Assembly: GCA_013791885.1 (NCBI GenBank)
Contig: VMSZ01000038.1
Span: 101,990-165,989 of the forward strand
Reading direction: 5' to 3'
From: Sulfurimonas sp.
GTDB lineage: Bacteria; Campylobacterota; Campylobacteria; Campylobacterales; Sulfurimonadaceae
DNA length: 64,000 bases
Position 1 is the first letter of the stretch. Each line of letters starts with the position of its first letter. The notes below the pieces were generated by a model. The model was not told the DNA's origin, did not search any database, and saw nothing but the letters and a program-made list of their open reading frames with translations. Both the position numbers and the translations under genes were made by a program. This document shows positions 16,926 to 26,183 of this stretch, in pieces.

Positions 16926-17789
16926 TTATGAATTCCTAAGTTCTGTGTACTCTGTAGGGATAAGATAATCTTCTATTTGTGTCATGGTATCATAAAATCC
17001 ATGTTTGAAGCCAATTTCAAAGAGTTTGTTAATGGCTTTATACTGCAAAGGACTGAGTGAAATAGAGTCGTCATTTGCATAGAGTTCCAAGTATTTTTCA
17101 AGAGTGGCTGCGTTTATGCGAACAAGATTGCGTTCAAGAAGCATTTTTGAGAGTCTTTCTTTGTGCTCTCGTGCAACATGAACTGCTTTTGTAAGCGTCG
17201 CTTCGTAATCTATTGCTTTGTTTAGTGGAAGAGAGCGACGAATAGCCATACCGCCTAAAGGCAGCGGTAGCTCATCTCCGGCTAGCTCCTGCCAAATATC
17301 CCACATTTCTCGTTCAACTTCAAGCTCATCAGCATACGTTAAAATACTCTCATGGATTAAAACACCCGCATCCACAACGCCATCAAGGACAGCTTGCTCA
17401 ATTTCTAAAAAGTTCATATAAGAAACTCTCGCTTCAGGGTAAGCGATGCGAAAAAGCATTGCGTTTGTGGTATGTTTTCCGCTCAAAGCTACTTTAAAAT
17501 TGCGTTTGAGTTTTGTGCCCTTGCGTTTGATGACTTTTGGGCCATAACCCTCTCCAAAACTTACAGCAGTTCTTAGAGGCGCATACTCTTCTTTGATGTG
17601 AGGATAGAGCGCAAAACTTATTGCGACAATGTCATAAACACCATTTAGGGCATCTTCGTTGAGCGTTTGAATATCTTTGGCAATGTTGTCAAATTGAGTA
17701 TTTTTCATATCTACCCAGCCAAATTTGATAGCATAATACATAAAGATATCGTCTGCATCGGGGGAGTGGGCTATGAGTGTTTTTTTCAA
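16926..17789 (-). CDS. mqnD: 1,4-dihydroxy-6-naphthoate synthase
   Basis: A 287-residue enzyme that forms 1,4-dihydroxy-6-naphthoate from cyclic dehypoxanthinylfutalosine in the futalosine route to menaquinone. The family opening AHSPDADDIFMYYA, the SFGEGYGPKVI segment, DAGVLIHE and the ELPLPLGGMAIRR motif are present. The futalosine route is the usual one in Campylobacterota, whose respiration depends on menaquinone. It is the first gene of the minus-strand operon with fliQ and murB. Confidence 0.9.
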   Translation of the reverse strand: MKKTLIAHSPDADDIFMYYAIKFGWVDMKNTQFDNIAKDIQTLNEDALNGVYDIVAISFALYPHIKEEYAPLRTAVSFGEGYGPKVIKRKGTKLKRNFKVALSGKHTTNAMLFRIAYPEARVSYMNFLEIEQAVLDGVVDAGVLIHESILTYADELEVEREMWDIWQELAGDELPLPLGGMAIRRSLPLNKAIDYEATLTKAVHVAREHKERLSKMLLERNLVRINAATLEKYLELYANDDSISLSPLQYKAINKLFEIGFKHGFYDTMTQIEDYLIPTEYTELRNS

Positions 17790-17942
17790 ATTAGTTCCAT
17801 TATAATAAGCATTTAAATTTTATAAAGTAGATTTTAACCAAATAAGGATAAAATTTCACTCAATTTATGTAGGTAGTTCTAGATAAAAAATGAATAAATA
17901 TGACAAATTGAAATATTTTTTTTAAACTATATTAAATTGCCA

Positions 17943-17948
17943 TATAAT
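17943..17948 (+). promoter_or_regulatory. -10 box (TATAAT) of recA
   Basis: TATAAT 31 nt before the recA ATG in a very AT-rich stretch. I see no SOS-box-like dyad near it. Confidence 0.6.
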
Positions 17949-17979
17949 AAGTCTAAATTTAATAATAAGTGAGCCCAAG

Positions 17980-19020
17980 ATGGATGCAAACAAACAAAAA
18001 TCATTAGACTTAGCAATGAAACAAATCGATAAAGCGTTTGGTAAAGGCGCTTTAATGAGATTAGGCGACAAAGAGTTCGAACCTATTAAAGCAATCAGCA
18101 CAGGATCTCTTGGGCTTGACTTAGCGTTAGGAATAGGCGGAGTTCCTCAAGGTCGTGTTGTTGAAATTTATGGACCTGAAAGTTCTGGAAAAACAACTTT
18201 AGCATTGCAAATAACTGCAGAATGTCAAAAAGCAGGCGGTGTCTGTGCATTCATAGATGCAGAACATGCTCTAGATGTGGTATATGCCAAAAATCTGGGA
18301 GTAGACATTGATAATCTTCTTGTTTCACAGCCAGATTATGGTGAACAAGCTTTGGATATCGTGGAGACAATCGCCAGAAGCGGTGCCATTGACCTAATTG
18401 TCATTGACTCGGTTGCAGCACTTACTCCTAAATCTGAGATAGAAGGTGAGATGTCTGATCAAAATGTAGGTGTTCAGGCAAGACTTATGTCAAAAGCACT
18501 TCGTAAACTGACAGGTATTTTACATAAAATGAACTGTACAGTTATTTTCATCAACCAAATTCGTATGAAAATTGGGATGATGGGCTATGGATCTCCTGAG
18601 ACAACTACAGGTGGAAATGCACTTAAGTTTTATGCTTCTGTGCGCATTGATGTTCGTCGTATAGCGGCACTTAAACAGGGTGAAAGCAATATTGGAAATC
18701 GTGTAAAAGCTAAAGTTATAAAAAATAAAGTTGCTCCTCCATTTCGTCAGGCTGAGTTTGATATAATGTTTGGAGAGGGTATCTCTAAAGAGGGTGAACT
18801 TGTTGATTACGGTGTTAAACTTGACATCATTGACAAAAGTGGAGCTTGGTTCTCATACGGAGAAACTAAGCTAGGCCAAGGACGTGAAAACGTGAAGGCG
18901 AAGTTTAAAGACGAGCCGGAATTAGCCAAAGAAATAGAAGAAAAAATAAAAGAAGCTATGGGTATGAGTACGCTCATGACTATGGAAACTTCAGATATAG
19001 AAGAGTTCGGCGAAGATTAA
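17980..19020 (+). CDS. recA: recombinase RecA
   Basis: A 346-residue protein that forms nucleoprotein filaments for homologous recombination. Walker [10 protein letters not shown] lies near residue 66 and Walker [11 protein letters not shown] near 140. The L2-adjacent motif [20 protein letters not shown] is intact. Full length. It is followed after 17 nt by eno, an order also known from Campylobacter. Confidence 0.98.
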   Translation: MDANKQKSLDLAMKQIDKAFGKGALMRLGDKEFEPIKAISTGSLGLDLALGIGGVPQGRVVEIYGPESSGKTTLALQITAECQKAGGVCAFIDAEHALDVVYAKNLGVDIDNLLVSQPDYGEQALDIVETIARSGAIDLIVIDSVAALTPKSEIEGEMSDQNVGVQARLMSKALRKLTGILHKMNCTVIFINQIRMKIGMMGYGSPETTTGGNALKFYASVRIDVRRIAALKQGESNIGNRVKAKVIKNKVAPPFRQAEFDIMFGEGISKEGELVDYGVKLDIIDKSGAWFSYGETKLGQGRENVKAKFKDEPELAKEIEEKIKEAMGMSTLMTMETSDIEEFGED

Positions 19021-19037
19021 AAATAAGAGGTGAATAA

Positions 19038-20306
<1,269 letters not shown>

Positions 20307-20316
20307 GTAAGACTCT

Positions 20317-20595
20317 ATGGACAATGAAGAGCTTTATGACAATATAGATAATTCTCAGAGTGTAACGCAAAAATACCTCGGTATCTCTTTTGCAAAGTTT
20401 TTACTCATGTTTTTTATTGTCATAGGCTTTGGTATTTATTTGGGAATGCTCCTCTACGGCACAAATTCTCTTGAAGTGCTTTTTGGTCTTCAGGATTATG
20501 AGACATTTCTTCAAAGTGAAGTCGATAGGCTAAGAAGTGAAAATGCAGAATTACAAAGAGAGTATTTTGAGCTAAAAGAGATTTCTGCTCAATAA
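20317..20595 (+). CDS. FtsB/DivIC-like septum formation initiator
   Basis: A 92-residue bitopic membrane protein: acidic cytoplasmic N-terminus, one membrane helix (about residues 27-49), then a periplasmic coiled coil (SEVDRLRSENAELQREYFEL). This is the layout of FtsB/DivIC divisome proteins. It starts 10 nt after eno, the position held by a similar protein in Campylobacter. The family match is by architecture and context, as sequence conservation is low. Confidence 0.75.
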   Translation: MDNEELYDNIDNSQSVTQKYLGISFAKFLLMFFIVIGFGIYLGMLLYGTNSLEVLFGLQDYETFLQSEVDRLRSENAELQREYFELKEISAQ

Positions 20596-20600
20596 CTTGC

Positions 20601-20606
20601 TATAAT
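20601..20606 (+). promoter_or_regulatory. -10 box (TATAAT) of the AMIN gene
   Basis: GCTATAAT 34 nt before the ATG at 20640, with AAGGAG as ribosome binding site. It could give the AMIN gene expression apart from the recA–eno transcript. Confidence 0.5.
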
Positions 20607-20639
20607 ACCCGCTAACTAAAATGCCTAAGGAGTGAATTG

Positions 20640-21299
20640 ATGAAGGTTTTGATAGCAATATTTTTACTTTTATCTTCTCTTAGCGCAAGAGAAAATCCTT
20701 TTTTTCCATCAGATGGAGAAAAAGAGATTCCCTATACTACAAACGAAAACAAAACATTACCCGATCTTAAACGTGCTACAATCACCCTTCCTTCAAAAGC
20801 AAGAATTCTTGAAAGCGTTACTGTAAAATATAAAAATCTTGATGGTTCAGTAGAGAGCAAAACTATTGAAGTTGAAAATACAATTGATTGGCATTTACCG
20901 CTTTTTATTTCACAGAGTTATTATGAAGACAGTGAAAAAACTCAAACAAAAACAAAAGAGAAGGTAAAAAAAACGACAACATCTCAAAAAGCAGAAGCCA
21001 ATGAAAAAGTTGGCTCAATCCCTTTCGCAGATTTTTACATTTCAGGTAAAAGTTTTAAAATCAATACAAAAGATAAACTCATCCGAAATTTTTTAATGAC
21101 TCAACCTCATAGAATAGTTCTTGATTTTGAAAAAGATGCAACTCTTCATGCATACACAAAAATAAATCCAGAGAGTGTTTTTTCTAAAATAAGAGTTGGA
21201 AATCATTCTGGATACTATAGAGTAGTTCTAGAGCTTGACGGATATTATAAATATAAGCTTGAAGAAGTGACAGAGGGTTATCTTATTCAACTCAAATAA
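20640..21299 (+). CDS. periplasmic AMIN-domain protein
   Basis: A 219-residue protein with a signal peptide (MKVLIAIFLLLSSLSA), a variable middle rich in Thr, Lys and Glu (about residues 95-125), and a C-terminal AMIN-type domain (about 125-219; FKINTKDKLIRNFLMTQPHR, IVLDFEKDA). AMIN domains bind peptidoglycan and guide periplasmic proteins to the septum or to envelope machines. The start at ATG 20640 with AAGGAG is better than TTG 20637. Campylobacter has a comparable gene in the same place behind eno. Confidence 0.75.
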   Translation: MKVLIAIFLLLSSLSARENPFFPSDGEKEIPYTTNENKTLPDLKRATITLPSKARILESVTVKYKNLDGSVESKTIEVENTIDWHLPLFISQSYYEDSEKTQTKTKEKVKKTTTSQKAEANEKVGSIPFADFYISGKSFKINTKDKLIRNFLMTQPHRIVLDFEKDATLHAYTKINPESVFSKIRVGNHSGYYRVVLELDGYYKYKLEEVTEGYLIQLK

Positions 21300-21301
21300 G
21301 C

Positions 21302-21460
21302 TTAGGCGTTAAAAAAAGAGTGCATCAATCTTCTTATTATAGACTCTTTTTTCTTCTCCACTACGTATGCTTTTGGCTTTTTTACATTGGTCAAAATAGT
21401 GAATTTTTCATCTAAGTATTTTGACGCAATCTTTATAAATTTAGGTTCAAAATCATTCAT
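21302..21460 (-). CDS. 52-aa basic protein coupled to the MotB-like gene
   Basis: This short ORF starts (ATG 21460-21458) inside the last codons of the MotB/OmpA-like gene, overlapping its stop by a few bases, so it can be translated by re-initiation. The product has 52 residues, about 14 of them Lys/Arg, begins MNDFEPKFIKIASKYLDEKF and ends RRLMHSFFNA. There is no signal peptide or membrane helix. I recognise no family. It would be the third gene of the MotA–MotB-like operon. Confidence 0.6.
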   Translation of the reverse strand: MNDFEPKFIKIASKYLDEKFTILTNVKKPKAYVVEKKKESIIRRLMHSFFNA

Positions 21461-22568
21461 AATCTAGAATCTTCTCTATTTCATTCATCGCATCATCATT
21501 TTTAAGCGTGAATTTTATTTCTATTCTTCGTGAGAGTTCTTTATCTTCATTGCCGTCTCTGAATTTGATAGTGTCTTGATCAGACCTTCCGCTTGCCAGC
21601 AGAAGAGGCTTGAGATTATTTTCTTGTGTAAAATCAAGCGTTAAGAGATAATTCATAACGGCAAAAGCTCTTTTTTGGGAAAGGTCAAGATTATACAGGT
21701 ATCCTCCATCACTGTCAGTATGTCCTTCAATAATAATTTTATCAAGTTGGGTTCTAATGTTTTTGTTTGATGTAAGTGCTCCGACATAATTTATAAAAAT
21801 GCGTTTTAGTTCCAGTTTTGACGTCTCTTTGAGTTCATAACTTCCTTTGTCGAAGAGTATACTCGAAGCAAGTCGCAATGAACCGCTTTTAGGGTCAATC
21901 TGAACATATTTACCAAGGCTTTGTTTAAGCTCGGCAATGACTTTAATTTTAATCCCTGTAAGACTTTTAATTTTAGCTTTTTGCTCTTGCAATTTTGCAA
22001 TAAGGAGGTCATACTTTGTCTGTTTTTCTTCCAGAGCCTGCAGCATTTTCAAGAGTTCACTGTCTTTTAGTTTGAGAACGTCATTTTTACTTGTGAGTTC
22101 ATTAGATAGAATCAACACTTTATTTTCGTAATCTTGCAAACTTTTATTTTGAAGACTTGCGTTTGATTCTGCCTCACTTAAAAGATTTTGCATAATAATA
22201 ATTTTGGAGTTAAAATCATCAATTTTCATTGTTTGAGAAAGCAGAATATTGTTTAAATTGACAATCTCTTCTGTTTTGAGTTCAAGCGCACTCTTGGAAA
22301 TAAGCAATTCCTTTTCTTTGTCACTTAATTCCTGGCTTCTTTGTGCAAGAAGTTGTTTGAGCTTTTGCACTTCTGTATCACGCAGTAAAAGCATTTGCAG
22401 AGAGCTTTCAAGAGAGCTTTCCTTGCTCTCAAGACTTGATTTTAAGACAATAGATTTAATAACGATTGCACCTATGAGTAAGATGAAAACAAAGAGTAAT
22501 CCTGCCATCAAGTCGGCATAGGATAGCCAGAAATTTGTATCTTCATCTCTTGCGTTTTTTCTAAACAT
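21453..22568 (-). CDS. MotB-like protein with OmpA domain
   Basis: A 371-residue stator-type protein. A single membrane helix near residues 22-43 carries the proton-binding Asp motif SYADLMAGLL, as in MotB (YADFM). Residues about 48-215 form a long Glu/Lys/Leu coiled coil, unusually long for MotB. Residues about 225-360 are an OmpA/MotB peptidoglycan-binding domain (IIEGHTDSDGGYLYNLDLSQ, then RAFAVMNYLL and SRRIEIKF). It overlaps the MotA-like gene by one base (TAATG). It is not a canonical flagellar MotB; ZorB of Zorya and similar motor pairs share this layout. Confidence 0.85.
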   Translation of the reverse strand: MFRKNARDEDTNFWLSYADLMAGLLFVFILLIGAIVIKSIVLKSSLESKESSLESSLQMLLLRDTEVQKLKQLLAQRSQELSDKEKELLISKSALELKTEEIVNLNNILLSQTMKIDDFNSKIIIMQNLLSEAESNASLQNKSLQDYENKVLILSNELTSKNDVLKLKDSELLKMLQALEEKQTKYDLLIAKLQEQKAKIKSLTGIKIKVIAELKQSLGKYVQIDPKSGSLRLASSILFDKGSYELKETSKLELKRIFINYVGALTSNKNIRTQLDKIIIEGHTDSDGGYLYNLDLSQKRAFAVMNYLLTLDFTQENNLKPLLLASGRSDQDTIKFRDGNEDKELSRRIEIKFTLKNDDAMNEIEKILDYE

Positions 22569-23698
22569 TATCTATCTCTTAGTTGACTAGCTACCATCTG
22601 ATGGTATTTTTTTATACTGTCCTGCACCTCTTTGCTCTCTTGAGAAACGTGAGTGGCAAAGTCTGCAAGTTTTATAACTATATCTCCAACTTCCGTGTCA
22701 ATTTTATGAAAAGTAACATTTAGTGAGTTGTTAAGTTCGGCACTAAAGAGTTTTGTAGTCTTTTCAAAACTTCTTGTGGCAACTGTAAAGTCAACCAAAG
22801 ATTTATCTATATGATTTCTTGCGCTGATGGCAGATTGTGATTTATCAACTTCTGAGAGTATCTCTTTTAAATCAATCGAAGCTCTGTGAAGATGTTTTGA
22901 AATATTTGTAAAATTTTGATTTGTTTCCAGCATGATTTTTTCAAAACTTTCCAAATGCTGTTTATTGAGTGTTTGAATAAAATCCAAGCTAAAAGTTTCT
23001 TTGAGTGCCGAGATAAATTTATGCTCCTTTGACTCATGCTGGGATAGTTTGTGAATCAAGAGCTCCTCTTTTGACCAAAGAGCATCTTCAAAACCTCTCT
23101 TTATTGTCACAAAATAGGTATCAACTTTACTAAGTCCTCTTTTTTCAAAATAGGTCCATATAAGTGAGAGTAAAATACCGTAAATAGAAGCAAAGAACGC
23201 AGAACCGACACCGCTGAGTAAAATGGAAATTTCGTTGTCAAGAGCTGCGGTTTCTTTGACTGAGAAGTTTGGCATAGATATGGCAATGGCAATAAAAGTA
23301 CCTAAAATTCCCAGCATTGGAAAGATAGAAGATGCAACGGATACAAAGTTGTTGTTTCTGATATCAGAGTAATAGGTGTTTAAAAAAGTATCTAAATCTA
23401 GAATAGATTTTGTTTTATTTCCGAGAGTTAAAGATGTTGTAGAGATTTTTTCTTGTATATCGTTCTCGAGAACTGCACGAGAAGAACGCATTCTACAGAT
23501 ACTGTAGTTTGCATTATGACTGATAAAAAGCAAAAAAATGAAGAGGATAAAGCCAAGAATACTTAAAGTATGTAATGAGATGTTTAGCGGAATAAAGCCG
23601 ATATAGCCCAGTGCAACGAATGTAAAAAATAGCAGAGGTATAGCAGAAATAACAATAAAGTTTGCCGAGCATCTGGCCTGATTGTTTAAAGTTTGCAT
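22568..23698 (-). CDS. MotA/TolQ/ExbB-like proton channel protein
   Basis: A 376-residue partner of the MotB-like protein. Two hydrophobic segments lie at about residues 12-58. The ion-channel helices follow at about 120-145 (FPMLGILGTFIAIAISM) and 165-188 (LLSGVGSAFFASIYGILLSL), typical of the MotA/TolQ/ExbB family. The remaining ~185 residues are a cytoplasmic, mostly helical tail. Flagellar MotA is about 255-290 residues, ZorA is usually much longer. Together with the next gene it would form a proton-driven rotary unit anchored to peptidoglycan; its output is unknown. Confidence 0.82.
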   Translation of the reverse strand: MQTLNNQARCSANFIVISAIPLLFFTFVALGYIGFIPLNISLHTLSILGFILFIFLLFISHNANYSICRMRSSRAVLENDIQEKISTTSLTLGNKTKSILDLDTFLNTYYSDIRNNNFVSVASSIFPMLGILGTFIAIAISMPNFSVKETAALDNEISILLSGVGSAFFASIYGILLSLIWTYFEKRGLSKVDTYFVTIKRGFEDALWSKEELLIHKLSQHESKEHKFISALKETFSLDFIQTLNKQHLESFEKIMLETNQNFTNISKHLHRASIDLKEILSEVDKSQSAISARNHIDKSLVDFTVATRSFEKTTKLFSAELNNSLNVTFHKIDTEVGDIVIKLADFATHVSQESKEVQDSIKKYHQMVASQLRDR

Positions 23699-23744
23699 AA
23701 ATAATTCCTAGTATAGTAATTGAATTTGAATTATATACAAATTT

Positions 23745-24356
23745 TTATTGTATTAGATTACCCGACTCATCCCATTTTTGTTCAATTCCAACCAATGTCC
23801 CGTTGTTGTAAAGAGCTTCAAAAGATTTTTTACCATTTTCGTACCATTTTTCAAATTTTCCATCTTTTTGTCCATTTTTATAAAAGCCGGCACTCGCTTT
23901 TTTCCCGTTTTCCCACCAAGTTTTTGCTTCTCCGCTTTGAAGGTCATTTTCATAATAGGCTGTACTTTTTTTACGGCCGTTTTCCCACCAAGTGGCCACT
24001 TCACCTTGTTGTTTTCCTTCTTTATAATATGCGATCACTGCCTTTTTACCATTAATAAAACTTCCTATATATTCGCCGTCTTGTTTTCCCTTGCGAAAAT
24101 AAGCCACAGTTTTAATTGTTGCATCCTCTCTCCACTCAGTAAGCCTTCCATCAATTTGTCCCTGGTAATAAGGAACTATCTTTTTTGTTTTCCCGTTTTC
24201 AAAAAAGAAGTAAGCATTTCCGGTAAATGGATCTTGCTTTTCTTTGACGTACGAAATTCCATCTACTTTTACTAGTAAGCCTGCGTCTATATTCGCAGCA
24301 TTAAGAGTGAAGCTTAAAGAAGAAATAAAAAGGGCAGTTAAGAGTATTTTTTTCAT
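23745..24356 (-). CDS. secreted MORN/YwqK-type repeat protein
   Basis: A 203-residue protein with a signal peptide (MKKILLTALFISSLSFTLNA). From about residue 45 on it consists of ~22-residue repeats around a core like WWENGKKxxxxxYxxGxxxG, best seen in ATWWENGRKKSTAYYENDLQ and its two followers. Such toxin_YwqK/MORN_2 repeats form beta-hairpin ladders. The label 'YwqK antitoxin' used for this family in databases does not fit a secreted protein with no toxin gene beside it. It stands 47 nt from the MotA-like gene and may share its operon. Confidence 0.8.
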   Translation of the reverse strand: MKKILLTALFISSLSFTLNAANIDAGLLVKVDGISYVKEKQDPFTGNAYFFFENGKTKKIVPYYQGQIDGRLTEWREDATIKTVAYFRKGKQDGEYIGSFINGKKAVIAYYKEGKQQGEVATWWENGRKKSTAYYENDLQSGEAKTWWENGKKASAGFYKNGQKDGKFEKWYENGKKSFEALYNNGTLVGIEQKWDESGNLIQ

Positions 24357-24605
24357 GAGTTTTCCTTTGAAGTAATTTAGTATCTTTATATAAGAGTATC
24401 AGTTTATTTAATATAATATGTTTATAAGATATTAATTTTTATTATTTATAACTCAATTGTGTAATATGGTAAATATAACAATTAATATTTGAAGAACGAA
24501 TACTTAGACTTGCAATTTTATGCTCAATAGGTATAAAATGAACTTAGAAACAAATGGGTAATATTAGCCTTAAAAACTCTATGATAAAAGTGACTTGGGA
24601 TGTGA
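24357..24605. other. AT-rich divergent intergenic region
   Basis: These 249 bases separate the divergent MORN-repeat gene and the RND pump genes. They are strongly AT-rich and should hold both promoters; no perfect -10 or clear dyad stands out. A seven-codon ORF (ATG near 24538, MNLETNG) is too short to judge. Confidence 0.4.
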
Positions 24606-26180
24606 ATGAAAAAATATAAAATAAAAAATATCGCTGGACATTTGGCAAAATCTTTTTTAAATAATCCTCTAACATCCATACTTGCTTTTTCCATTCTTAC
24701 TCTTGGGTATATTTCGCTTGAAGTTATGCCAAGAGAGGAAGATCCTCAAATTGCAGTAAGCGGGGGCTCAATTATTGTACCGATGCCGGGAGCTTCTCCG
24801 GATGAGATTAACAATGCCATTTTAAAGCCGCTTGAGAGACGGATTAGTGAGATAAAAGGCATTAAAGATGTCTACAGCACAGCTATGCATAATGTGGGAA
24901 TGCTTAATATTCAATATGAAATAGGCGAAGATAGAGAATCCTCAAACCTCAAGCTCTACGACAAAGTAATGCAGAATATGGACACTTTGCCGGGCGGGGC
25001 GATGATGCCTCTTGTAAAACCTTTTGATATAGACATAGATGTACCAATAGTTACTGTTGCGTTTTACAAAAAAGAGGAACTAGGCATCGACCACATTGTT
25101 TTATATAAACAGATAAAAGATATTCAGCAAGACGTAAACTCAATACAAAACATCTCTAAAACAACACTCAAAGGGGCAAAAAAGCCTCAGTTTAATGTTC
25201 TTTTGGATTTAGACAAGCTTGCAGGATACCATATTTCCATAGGTCAGGTTGTGCAATCAATCCAGGCAATTGCAAAAAATTCTCCCGAAATAGACCTGCC
25301 GACAAAAGATAATCGACTTGTGCTTTTTGGAGTCAAAAACGCCATTAACTCCATTGAAGATTTACAAAATTTAATTATTGCGCAATATTTGGGTTCACTT
25401 ATTTATTTGAAAGATATCGCAGATGTAAAATACCACTATGACATACAAAATCATGAAGAAGCTCTCATATCTTATCATGAAGATGGTGAACCTTTTAGCC
25501 AAAATGAAGATCAGGTAACTATGACTGTCTCAAAGTTAAAGGGTACAAACGCAGTTACATTGGCAGAAGAAATTTTGCATACACTCAAGGAAAATGAAGA
25601 AAGACTTTCAAAGCATGGAATAGGTTACATTGTCACAAGAAATTATGGAGAAAGGGCAAATGAGGCGGTAAATGAACTCGTTCATCACCTTGTGCTTACT
25701 ATTGTCATTATCTCCTTGATTTTGATTCCGTTTTTGGGCTGGAGAGAATCTTTGGTTGTAACAATAGCGGTTCCTATGATTTTAGCAGCCACGCTTTTTG
25801 TAGCCTATTTGACAGACCAGACCATAAACAGGATTACACTTTTTGCATTTTTACTCAGTCTTGGGCTTATAGTTGACGATGCGATTATTGTAATTGAAAA
25901 TATTCACAGGCATATGCACCTTAAAGATTCAAAACATAAAGAATTTGATGAACTTATTATAGAAGCAACAGATGAAATAGGACCTTCAACTAATATTGCA
26001 ACAATTGCGATTATGCTTACTATGATTCCCATGGCGTTTGTCGGAGGCATGATGGGACAGTTTATGTTGCCAATTCCACTGAATGTACCTGTTGGACTTG
26101 CAGTTTCACTTTTTGTTGCTTATGTGTTTACACCGTTTTTAGCAAAGAAGTTTATAAAAAGAAGTCAGGGGAACCACTAA
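24606..26180 (+). CDS. RND efflux pump, N-terminal half
   Basis: A 524-residue protein equal to the first half of an AcrB/MexB-type RND permease: first membrane helix (about residues 20-37), porter subdomains (about 45-345), then helices TM2-TM6 (about 360-510). The TM4 proton-relay Asp pair is present in LGLIVDDAIIVIENI. A normal RND pump is one chain of ~1000-1050 residues. Here a TAA stop ends the chain right after TM6, and the second half begins one codon later in the same frame. Both halves could still assemble, since RND proteins are an internal duplication. Confidence 0.88.
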   Translation: MKKYKIKNIAGHLAKSFLNNPLTSILAFSILTLGYISLEVMPREEDPQIAVSGGSIIVPMPGASPDEINNAILKPLERRISEIKGIKDVYSTAMHNVGMLNIQYEIGEDRESSNLKLYDKVMQNMDTLPGGAMMPLVKPFDIDIDVPIVTVAFYKKEELGIDHIVLYKQIKDIQQDVNSIQNISKTTLKGAKKPQFNVLLDLDKLAGYHISIGQVVQSIQAIAKNSPEIDLPTKDNRLVLFGVKNAINSIEDLQNLIIAQYLGSLIYLKDIADVKYHYDIQNHEEALISYHEDGEPFSQNEDQVTMTVSKLKGTNAVTLAEEILHTLKENEERLSKHGIGYIVTRNYGERANEAVNELVHHLVLTIVIISLILIPFLGWRESLVVTIAVPMILAATLFVAYLTDQTINRITLFAFLLSLGLIVDDAIIVIENIHRHMHLKDSKHKEFDELIIEATDEIGPSTNIATIAIMLTMIPMAFVGGMMGQFMLPIPLNVPVGLAVSLFVAYVFTPFLAKKFIKRSQGNH

Positions 26181-26183
26181 AAA

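Noticed and set aside
21302..23698. Complete Zorya defence system
   Set aside because: Only the motor-like pair is present. No ZorC, ZorD helicase/nuclease or ZorE is encoded next to it, and the MotA-like tail is shorter than usual for ZorA.
23778..24275. 165-codon + strand frame opposite the MORN-repeat gene
   Set aside because: Phe-rich mirror of a repetitive gene; no ribosome binding site and no family features.
23745..24356. Toxin–antitoxin system based on the YwqK-type name
   Set aside because: The protein has a signal peptide, and no toxin-like gene adjoins it.
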